The notes under the pieces were generated by a model. It was not told where the DNA came from. It saw only the letters and a program-made list of their open reading frames with translations, and searched no databases. A DNA stretch of 64,000 bases from Pseudomonas urmiensis (GTDB lineage: Bacteria > Pseudomonadota > Gammaproteobacteria > Pseudomonadales > Pseudomonadaceae), in contig NZ_JABWRE020000001.1 of NCBI RefSeq assembly GCF_014268815.2, forward strand, positions 2,733,001-2,797,000. Direction: 5' to 3'. Shown here piece by piece: positions 57,476 to 64,000 of the stretch (the stretch's first letter is position 1; every line of letters starts with the position of its first letter). Made by a program: the position numbers and the translations under genes.

Positions 57476-57871
57476 ATGATGTTTTTTATGTCTGGCGAAA
57501 TAGATGCCGACCTGGGACCCGATGAGCACATAGCAAGAAACTCAATAAAACCCGTCATAAGAAAACTGATGCACCACCTATCGTTTGACTCAAACATTCT
57601 CGAATGGAGCTTCATCTCAGTAATTCTTTCTGACCAGTTCATTACTCACTACCCAGAAGTCGCAAAGCTTAATAAAAGAAACAGAACAATGGAATTCCGC
57701 TTACATATATCTCATCAAGAGTTTAAAGTTGCCGCCCCCAAAAAACAAATTTCGATGATCCTTGACACAATCGAGAGATCCATATCCTTAATGGAACAAA
57801 TGGAAATCTCTGAAACTGACCGTCAAAAATTTGCTTCCATACTGAACTCTGCGAAAAACGCTTTACTTTAG
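57476..57871 (+). CDS. Orphan immunity-like protein
   Basis: A 131-aa AT-rich gene. The opening MSGEIDADLGPDEHIARNSI followed by KPVIRKL resembles my memory of Imm44-type immunity proteins (short beta-strand with SGEI, then a long helix), but this is weak. It is preceded by CAAGGAAATTCACC, a usable RBS. It lies between the third tip unit and the final rhs remnant, with no toxin of its own. Confidence 0.5.
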   Translation: MMFFMSGEIDADLGPDEHIARNSIKPVIRKLMHHLSFDSNILEWSFISVILSDQFITHYPEVAKLNKRNRTMEFRLHISHQEFKVAAPKKQISMILDTIERSISLMEQMEISETDRQKFASILNSAKNALL

Positions 57872-57900
57872 CATGGCAATCCTTACCACCCATATATTTA

Positions 57901-58143
57901 GCTCAACCGCCTGCTCGGCGCACACAGCCGGCTAGGCTCGGAAACCTTCGCCTCCGCCAGCAACCTGCTCGCCCCCACGAAGCGCCCCAGGCCAACGGCC
58001 TCCAACTCAGCCGGCAGATGGACAACCTGCTGCACCAATACCTGGGCAACCACTCGCCTCTACAAGCAATCGGCCGCCAAGTACCAAGACCGCTCGCAGG
58101 CAGGCCCGCTGTGGAACCGCAAGCAACGCCTGGACCTCGATGA
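57901..58143 (+). pseudogene. Degenerate rhs remnant
   Basis: About 240 bp match rhs core between roughly 50065 and 50461, but with small indels and a larger internal deletion: GGGCAACCACT jumps straight to CGCCTCTACAAGCAATCGG, removing about 160 bp. Reading frame is destroyed. The remnant ends at CTCGATGAG and is abutted directly by a REP element. It marks the distal boundary of the rhs array. Confidence 0.88.
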
Positions 58144-58149
58144 GTGACT

Positions 58150-58186
58150 GTGCCGGCCTCATCGCGGGCAAGCCCGCTCCTACAAA
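58150..58186 (+). repeat. Single REP element at array edge
   Basis: GTGCCGGCCTCATCGCGGGC followed by AAGCCCGCTCCTACAAAA is a P. putida-type REP. Its 5' flank TGACTGTGCCGGCC is the same as that of the REP at 4173-4186. It touches the end of the degenerate rhs remnant. Confidence 0.88.
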
Positions 58187-58413
58187 ATTGTCCCCAGCGC
58201 TCTGAGGGGCATGACGCTGTGGGCCAAGAACAGGGGCTATGACACCGCAAGCAATGCCCCAAAATGGTGCGCTACCGCTTTCACGCCTCACCATAGCGCA
58301 ACTGAAAACCACCACCGCCCCACCGTTGTGCCAATTAAAAACACCCCTCTCCCACCCCATTCACATCCTGCAACAGACGCCAACGTTTGCGTCTATCTCG
58401 CCTCATAACGAAA

Positions 58414-58436
58414 GTGACCAACGGGTCACCTTTTTA
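58414..58436 (+). terminator. Terminator-like hairpin
   Basis: GTGACC and GGTCAC pair around AACG and are followed by CTTTTTAT. The stem is short (6 bp). It could stop transcription leaving the rhs array before it enters the glg operon. Confidence 0.45.
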
Positions 58437-58504
58437 TCCCCGGCTCTCCTACACTCTGGTTTCGGCCCGCCATTTGCTCAGGAAAAACCGAGCTAAAAAA
58501 AGTC

Positions 58505-58533
58505 GAACTTTCCTAAACAGCGGTGGGTCAGGA
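58505..58533 (+). promoter_or_regulatory. Candidate AlgU (sigma-22) promoter of glgA operon
   Basis: GAACTT at 58505 is followed after 17 bp by TCAGGA, close to the AlgU/RpoE consensus GAACTT-N16/17-TCTGA. It lies about 200 bp upstream of the glgA ATG, giving a long leader. Envelope- or osmotic-stress control would suit glycogen and trehalose synthesis. Confidence 0.35.
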
Positions 58534-58741
58534 ACTAAGTAGGCCAGCGCAACGGGACCTCCCCAGCCTCGGCCAACCACCCCAATCAGTCTCACCGCCA
58601 TCGGCAGGAATGCCGATCGCGCAGTGCGTGCGCGCACGACCTCGGGGCAAGGACTGCACTACCAAGATTCGCACTAGAGAGAACCAACACGAAATAACGC
58701 AACGGGTGCCTGCCACCCGGCCAATAGGGACGGAGAGAAGT

Positions 58742-60301
58742 ATGATCAGTGCCGCTGTCGAGCCTCACGTAGATTCATTCAACCCGGACAACCGCGAGCC
58801 GCTCCAGCCGGATTTCGCCACGACAGCCAAGGCACCGGGCGCCCAGCGCCAACACAATCCGAACAAGCGCAAAGTGCTGTTCGTCACCTCGGAAATCGCT
58901 GACCTGGTCAAGACCGGTGGGTTGGGCGACGTCTCCTCTGCCCTGCCGCGGGCGCTGGCCCATCTGCACGATGTCCGCGTGCTGATCCCAGGCTATCCGC
59001 AGGTGGTGGACAGTGACAATCCGATCCATATCGTTGGCGAACTGGGTGGCCACGCCGCCTTGCCACCCTGCAAGCTGGGCCGGATGGATTTGGCCGACGG
59101 CCTGGTCATCTATGTACTGATCTGCCCCGAGCTGTACCAGCGCGAGGGCACTCCCTATGGCGCCAACAATGGCCGCGACTGGCCCGACAACCATATCCGC
59201 TTCGCCCGCCTGGGCCTGGCTGCCGCCGAGATCGCGGCCGGTGAAGGCATGGCGCACTGGAAGCCGGACCTGGTCCACGCCCATGACTGGCCAGCAGGCC
59301 TGGCGCCGGCCTATATGCACTGGCGCGGGCTGAGCACGCCAACCCTGTTCACCATTCACAACCTGGCGTACCAGGGGGTCTACAGCCGCGGCTGCAGCCC
59401 GGAGCTGGCGATCCCTGACCACGCCATGCAGCAAGAAGGCATGGAGTTCTACGGCAAGTTGTCGTTCCTCAAGGCGGGCCTGGCCTACTCCAGCCACATC
59501 ACCACCGTGAGTGCCACTTACGCCAAGGAAATCACCACGCCAGAATTTGGCTGTGGGCTGGATGGTTTTCTCGCCAGCAAGGCCTATCAAGGGCTGCTCA
59601 GCGGCATCCCCAATGGCATCGACGAAAGCTGGGACTCAGCCACCGATCGCCACTTGCAGCACAACTTCAGTATCAACGACTGGGACGGCAAAGCGCGTAA
59701 CGCCGAGGAAGTGCGCAAGCTGTTCGAGCTGGAGCCGTCCGAAGGCCCGCTGTTCGCCGTGGTCTCGCGCCTGGTCTATCAAAAGGGGCTGGACCTGACC
59801 CTGGGCGTGGCCGACTTCATCGTCGAGCAAGGTGGGCAGATCGCGATCATCGGCCGTGGCGAGCCGGAAGAAGAACAGGCCATGCGTGAGCTGGCCTTGC
59901 GTCACCCAGGGCGGATCGGCGTGCGCATCGGCTTCAACGAGACCGATGCCCGGCGCATGTTCGCTGGCAGTGATTTTCTGCTGATGCCGTCGCGCTACGA
60001 GCCCTGCGGCTTGAGCCAGATGTACGCGCAGCGCTTCGGCTCGCTACCGGTGGCGCGTAATACCGGCGGGCTGGCCGACACCATTGAAAATGGCGTGACG
60101 GGCTTTCTGTTCGACGAATCGACCGTGGACAGCTACCGCGAGGCGCTGAGCCGGGCATTCTATATCTATGCCAAGAAGGATTTGCTGCACGCCATGCGTT
60201 GCCTGTCGATGACCCAGCCGTTCAACTGGTGCCAGGCGGTCGAGCCCTATGCGCACCTGTATGAGGAGCTGGTCAAGCAGGTTCAGTTCAGCCGCTACTG
60301 A
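58742..60301 (+). CDS. glgA: Glycogen synthase GlgA
   Basis: A 519-aa GT5 enzyme that extends alpha-1,4-glucan from a sugar nucleotide. The ADP-glucose lysine motif is EIADLVKTGGLGDVSSALP. HAHDWPAGLAPAYM and TIHNLAYQGVY follow, and the C-terminal SRYEPCGLSQMYAQRFGSLP closes the active site. The ATG at 58742 has GGAGAG five bases upstream; a 73-codon upstream extension is unlikely. The N-terminal 40 residues before KVLFVTSEIADL are a variable extension. It is first in glgA-treZ-malQ. Confidence 0.94.
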   Translation: MISAAVEPHVDSFNPDNREPLQPDFATTAKAPGAQRQHNPNKRKVLFVTSEIADLVKTGGLGDVSSALPRALAHLHDVRVLIPGYPQVVDSDNPIHIVGELGGHAALPPCKLGRMDLADGLVIYVLICPELYQREGTPYGANNGRDWPDNHIRFARLGLAAAEIAAGEGMAHWKPDLVHAHDWPAGLAPAYMHWRGLSTPTLFTIHNLAYQGVYSRGCSPELAIPDHAMQQEGMEFYGKLSFLKAGLAYSSHITTVSATYAKEITTPEFGCGLDGFLASKAYQGLLSGIPNGIDESWDSATDRHLQHNFSINDWDGKARNAEEVRKLFELEPSEGPLFAVVSRLVYQKGLDLTLGVADFIVEQGGQIAIIGRGEPEEEQAMRELALRHPGRIGVRIGFNETDARRMFAGSDFLLMPSRYEPCGLSQMYAQRFGSLPVARNTGGLADTIENGVTGFLFDESTVDSYREALSRAFYIYAKKDLLHAMRCLSMTQPFNWCQAVEPYAHLYEELVKQVQFSRY

Positions 60302-60315
60302 TCGAGGTGTCGAAG

Positions 60316-62145
60316 ATGCACAGGCATGGCGCACATTTACTGGACGCCACGTCGGCGCGCTTCGCCCTCTGGGCGCCGGATGCGCGCAGCGTGAGCTTGC
60401 AGTTGGACCAACAACCGGCGATTGCCTTGCAGGCCGAGGGCGATGGCTGGTTCAGCGGCATTGCCCCTGCCCAGGCAGGCAGCCGCTATCGCTACCGCAT
60501 CGATGATGAACTGGAAGTCGCCGACCCGGCTTCGCGCTATCAGCCCGAAGGGGTGCATGGCCCGAGCCAGGTGGTCGACCTGGCCCGCTATCCGTGGCTG
60601 CACCCCTGGCAAGGCCGGCCCTGGCACGAAGCGGTGATCCAGGAGCTGCACGTGGGCTTGGCCGACGGCTATGCCGGGGTCGCCGGGCAATTGCCACGCC
60701 TGGCCGAGCTGGGTATCACGGCGATCGAGCTGATGCCGCTGGGGCAGTTTCCCGGAGAGCGCAACTGGGGCTATGACGGCGTGCTGCCGTTTGCCCCCCA
60801 GCACAGTTACGGCAGCCCGCAGCAGTTGTGTGCCCTGATCGATCAGGCGCATGGCCTTGGGCTGATGGTGATGGTCGATGTGGTCTACAACCACTTCGGC
60901 CCCGATGGCAATTTCCTGCATGAATACGCCAGCCCGTTCTTTCGCCAGGATCGGCAGACGCCCTGGGGTGCAGCCATCGACTTTCGCCGCCCTGAAGTGC
61001 GCGAGTACTTCATTCAGAACGCGCTGATGTGGCTGTGTGACTATCGCGTCGATGGCCTGCGCCTGGATGCGGTGCATGCCATCGACCAACCGGACTTTCT
61101 GGTGGAACTGGCGACGCGGGTTCGCGCTGCGGTGGGCGCCCCCACCGCTATCGCGGGGCAAGCCCGCTCCCACGCGGCCACCCTTGCGAACAACAGCGTG
61201 GAAGCGGGCTTGCCCCGCGATGAGCCCGGTCGCCACGTGTGGCTGGTGCTGGAAAACGAACACAACCAGGCAAGCCTGCTCGAACAAGGCTTCGACGCCC
61301 AGTGGAACGACGACGGCCATAACGCCTTGCACGTGCTGCTGACTGGCGAAACCGAAGGCTACTACCAAGATTACCAAGACCGCCCCATCGACAAGCTCGC
61401 CCGCTGCCTGAGCGAAGGGTTCGTGTTCCAGGGCCAGCCCAATCGCCACGGCACCCCTCGCGGCGAACCCAGTGCGCATTTGCAGCCGAGCAAGTTCGTG
61501 CTGTTCTTGCAGAACCACGACCAGATCGGCAACCGCGCCTTGGGCGAGCGCCTCACTCGGCTCTGCTCACCGCAGGCGCTGCGCGCCGCCACGGGGCTGT
61601 TGTTGCTGTCGCCGATGATCCCGCTGCTGTTCATGGGCGACGACGACGGCAGCTGCAAACCTTTCCTGTTCTTCACTGATTTTCACGACGAGTTGGCCGA
61701 CGCGGTGCGTGAAGGCCGGCGCGGCGAGTTCGCCCATTTTGCCGCGTTCGCCGACCCCGACCAGCGCGAGCAGATCCCCGACCCGAATGCCGCCGACACC
61801 TTCGAGGCCTCCCGCCCTAAGCGCCAGGAAGTCCTGGCTGGCTGGCACGGCCTGTATCAGCAATTGCTCGAACTACGCCGCTTGCACGTCTCGCCGCATT
61901 TGCCCGGCAGCCAGGCGCTAGGCGCCGAGGTGCTCGGCGACAAGGCGCTCAGCGCGCGCTGGCGCCTGGGTAATGGCCAGCAGCTGCGCATCGACCTCAA
62001 CCTGGGCGCTACGCCGCAGCCGGTCGAATTGCCGCCTGCCACGCAGCGTCTGTTCGACAGCAGCGATAACGCCCACCCCGATTCCACCCTGGCCGCGCAC
62101 AGTTGCGTGGTCAGCCTGCTTGCCCCTGCCCTGGAGCCTACATGA
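60316..62145 (+). CDS. treZ: Malto-oligosyltrehalose trehalohydrolase TreZ
   Basis: A 609-aa GH13 enzyme that releases trehalose from maltooligosyl-trehalose made by TreY. An N-terminal CBM48-type domain (RFALWAPDARSVSLQL) precedes the barrel. The catalytic regions are visible: VDGLRLDAVHAID (nucleophile), LVLENEHN (acid) and FLQNHDQIGNRALGERL. Between the first two lies an extra segment of about 30 residues encoded by a REP pair. The ATG at 60316 has GAGGTG six bases upstream. It overlaps malQ by 4 bp. The partner treY is not in the window. Confidence 0.93.
   Translation: MHRHGAHLLDATSARFALWAPDARSVSLQLDQQPAIALQAEGDGWFSGIAPAQAGSRYRYRIDDELEVADPASRYQPEGVHGPSQVVDLARYPWLHPWQGRPWHEAVIQELHVGLADGYAGVAGQLPRLAELGITAIELMPLGQFPGERNWGYDGVLPFAPQHSYGSPQQLCALIDQAHGLGLMVMVDVVYNHFGPDGNFLHEYASPFFRQDRQTPWGAAIDFRRPEVREYFIQNALMWLCDYRVDGLRLDAVHAIDQPDFLVELATRVRAAVGAPTAIAGQARSHAATLANNSVEAGLPRDEPGRHVWLVLENEHNQASLLEQGFDAQWNDDGHNALHVLLTGETEGYYQDYQDRPIDKLARCLSEGFVFQGQPNRHGTPRGEPSAHLQPSKFVLFLQNHDQIGNRALGERLTRLCSPQALRAATGLLLLSPMIPLLFMGDDDGSCKPFLFFTDFHDELADAVREGRRGEFAHFAAFADPDQREQIPDPNAADTFEASRPKRQEVLAGWHGLYQQLLELRRLHVSPHLPGSQALGAEVLGDKALSARWRLGNGQQLRIDLNLGATPQPVELPPATQRLFDSSDNAHPDSTLAAHSCVVSLLAPALEPT
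61151..61220. repeat. REP inverted pair inside treZ
   Basis: TCGCGGGGCAAGCCCGCTCC (25-nt arm to 61175) and its near-perfect complement (61196-61220) form a REP pair within the treZ coding sequence. The frame is kept open, adding residues such as AGQARSHAATLANNSVEAGL. The same palindrome type is intergenic elsewhere in this window. Confidence 0.93.
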
Positions 62146-64000
62146 GCGAATTGCCGTTGCACCGTCTGGCCGCCCGTGTGGGAGTGGCCCGTGACTGGAT
62201 CGATGCCAACAACCGCCCGCAGCAGGTCAGCGACCCGGTACTGCGCCAAGTCCTGGCCGGGCTTGGCCACCCGGCAACCGATGACGCGGCGATCGCGGCC
62301 AGCCTGCAAAGCCTGGATCAAGCCGAAGACAGCGAGCACCTGCCGCCGCTACTGACCGTCGATATCGACCAGCCGCTGCCGCTGGCGCGTTACTTTTCTG
62401 CCGGCAGCCCGGTGCGTTGTGTGCTGGAAAACGGCGACCCTGTGGAGCTGAACCTCGACGAACAGGCGCAACTGCCCGGCAAACTGCCCATCGGTTATCA
62501 CCAGCTGGATATCGATGGCCGCAGCTTCAGCGTGGCGGTAGCGCCTCTGCGTTGCCATGCCTTGCACGATGCCGTTCAAGAGCCACCGCCGCGTTGCTGG
62601 GGCCTGTCGGTGCAGCTGTACAGCCTGCGCCGCCCGGGTGACGGCGGCTATGGCGACTGCCTGGCCCTGGAGCAATTGGCCCGCAGTGCGGCCGAGCGTG
62701 GCGCCGATGCCTTGGCGATCAGCCCAATCCACGCGTTGTCGGGCGCCGACCAGCGCCACTACAGCCCCTACTCCCCGTCCAGCCGGCTGCTGCTCAACAG
62801 CCTCTATGCCAGCCCCGCGGCGCTGCTCGGCGAGCGCACCGTGCGCCTGGCCATCGAGGCCTGCGAGCTGCAACCCACCCTCGATGAGCTGGAGCGCCAG
62901 TCGTTGGTCGACTGGCCGCGCGCCGCCGACGCCCAACAGCGTCTGCTCAAGGCGCTGTACAAGGATTTCAGCCAGGGCAATCACCCGCTGCGCGAAGACT
63001 TCGACAGTTTTCGCCAAGCCGGTGGCCAGGCCCTGGAGCATCATTGCCGCTTCGAGGTTCTGCAAACCGAGGCCATGGAGCGCGGCCTGGGTGCCGACTG
63101 GCGCAACTGGCCGGCCGCCTGGCACGACCCGTACCACCCCGAGGTGGAAGCCTTCGCCAGCGCCCATCCATCGTGGGTGGAGTACCACGCGTTCTGCCAA
63201 TGGCTGACGGAGCGCGGCCTGCAACGCGCCCAGGAAGCAGCGCGCGGCAACGGCATGGCCGTCGGGCTGATCGCCGATCTGGCGGTGGGTGCCGATGGCG
63301 CTGGCAGCCAGGGCTGGAGCCGCCAGGACGAGCTGCTATCTGAGCTGACGGTCGGCGCCCCACCGGATATCCTCAACCGCGCCGGCCAGGACTGGGGCAT
63401 CAGCGCGTTCTCACCTGAAGGCCTCAAGCGCAACGGCTACCGCGCCTTCATCGAAATGCTGCGGGCCAATCTGGCCCATGCCGGGGGCCTGCGCATCGAC
63501 CATGTGATGGGCCTGCGCCGGCTGTGGCTGATCCCCCGGGGCGCCAAGCCCAGCGAAGGCGCCTACCTCAATTTCCCCCTGGATGACCTGCTGCGCTTGC
63601 TGACCCTGGAGTCGGTGCGCCACCAGGCAGTGATCCTTGGCGAAGACCTCGGCACGGTGCCGGAAGGCCTGCGCGAAGTGCTCGCCGACAAGGCCATACT
63701 GGGCATGCGCGTGCTGCCCTTCGAGCAGACCTCGACTGGCCATTTCAAGCCGATTCTCGACTGGCCAGACAACGCCCTGGCCACCACCGGCACCCACGAC
63801 CTGGCGCCGCTGGCCGGTTGGCTGCAAAGCCGCGATATCGACTGGTATCACCGCCTGCACTTGATCGATGCGCCTGCCGAACTGCACTGGCGCCATGACC
63901 GGCAAAAGGAGCGCGACGGCCTGCGCCGCCTGCTGGAAGCCAACTATGGCCCGCTCAAATCCGACGACGAGCTGATCGATGCGGCCATCCGCTACGTCGG
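62142..64000 (+). CDS. malQ: 4-alpha-glucanotransferase MalQ (partial)
   Basis: A GH77 amylomaltase, open from ATG 62142 to the end of the window (619 codons, C-terminus missing). It starts MSELPLHRLAARVGVARDWI. GH77 landmarks: SPYSPSSRLLLNSLYASP, GLRIDHVMGLRRLWLIPRGA (nucleophile region), ILGEDLGTVPEGLREVL (acid) and TTGTHDLAPLAGW. It moves maltosyl units between alpha-glucans, feeding chains to TreY/TreZ and GlgA. ATGA overlap with treZ indicates coupling. Confidence 0.93.
   Translation, partial: MSELPLHRLAARVGVARDWIDANNRPQQVSDPVLRQVLAGLGHPATDDAAIAASLQSLDQAEDSEHLPPLLTVDIDQPLPLARYFSAGSPVRCVLENGDPVELNLDEQAQLPGKLPIGYHQLDIDGRSFSVAVAPLRCHALHDAVQEPPPRCWGLSVQLYSLRRPGDGGYGDCLALEQLARSAAERGADALAISPIHALSGADQRHYSPYSPSSRLLLNSLYASPAALLGERTVRLAIEACELQPTLDELERQSLVDWPRAADAQQRLLKALYKDFSQGNHPLREDFDSFRQAGGQALEHHCRFEVLQTEAMERGLGADWRNWPAAWHDPYHPEVEAFASAHPSWVEYHAFCQWLTERGLQRAQEAARGNGMAVGLIADLAVGADGAGSQGWSRQDELLSELTVGAPPDILNRAGQDWGISAFSPEGLKRNGYRAFIEMLRANLAHAGGLRIDHVMGLRRLWLIPRGAKPSEGAYLNFPLDDLLRLLTLESVRHQAVILGEDLGTVPEGLREVLADKAILGMRVLPFEQTSTGHFKPILDWPDNALATTGTHDLAPLAGWLQSRDIDWYHRLHLIDAPAELHWRHDRQKERDGLRRLLEANYGPLKSDDELIDAAIRYV

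Larger units (their letters stand above)
58144..58741. other. Intergenic region between rhs array and glgA
   Basis: No supported gene is present in this roughly 600-bp stretch. It holds a REP copy, a terminator-like hairpin and a candidate promoter, each listed separately. GC content returns to backbone level here. Confidence 0.7.

Noticed and set aside
37040..58143. The T6SS/Rhs region as a prophage or integrative element.
   Set aside because: No integrase, att repeats at both ends, tRNA gene or phage structural genes beyond VgrG-type spike parts were found.

Overview
The window is chromosomal DNA of a Pseudomonas, most likely of the P. putida group. The evidence is GC-rich coding bias, many P. 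putida-type REP palindromes with a GCGGGCAAGCCCGC-like core, and a familiar gene set: NhaB, NudC, a pyrimidine-degradation cluster, a short NAD-type Gnd next to Zwf, and a glgA-treZ-malQ operon. No tRNA, rRNA, CRISPR array, transposase or integrase gene was seen.

Layout. 1-12 kb is housekeeping and peripheral metabolism: TSUP permease, nudC, a dienoyl-CoA-isomerase-type crotonase, nhaB, a membrane-anchored ClpP-like protein, LysE, GNAT, NIPSNAP, DUF1275, and a LysR regulator divergent from a GST and an LLM flavin oxidoreductase. 11.6-20.5 kb is a reductive pyrimidine catabolic cluster: ureidopropionase-type amidohydrolase, NCS1 permease, dihydropyrimidinase, PreT, PreA, and a RutR-like TetR regulator. 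20.7-27.1 kb has a methyltransferase, a TorF-type porin, a 732-aa OsmC-YcaO fusion, small genes and a higBA toxin-antitoxin pair with an operator-like dyad. 27.2-31.8 kb carries a GH15 glucoamylase-like enzyme, zwf and gnd. 32-37 kb is a complete iron-uptake surface-signalling unit: FecI-like sigma, FecR-like regulator, STN-type TonB receptor and a siderophore esterase.

37-58.1 kb is the accessory region and the most interesting part. A reduced type VI secretion module (TssM divergent from TssF, TssL, PAAR, VgrG) has no sheath, tube, ClpV, TssK, TssG or TssE genes in the window. It leads directly into a 1517-aa PAAR-less Rhs effector. Downstream lies an AT-rich array of spare Rhs C-terminal tips and immunity-like genes. 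A 1.13-kb near-identical copy of the rhs 3' core carries a new deaminase-like toxin; a roughly 70-bp rhs tip carries a third, unrecognised toxin; a decayed rhs remnant ends the array. Between them are several orphan immunity-like genes, including one SMI1/KNR4 member. The architecture fits a toxin-swapping cassette reservoir fed by recombination in the conserved rhs core.

58.7-64 kb is the glycogen/trehalose operon glgA-treZ-malQ, with malQ running off the window. treZ contains a complete REP inverted pair inside its reading frame.

Start codons were re-chosen from ribosome-binding sites where the longest open frame was clearly too long. Functions are inferred from remembered family motifs only; no database search was possible.
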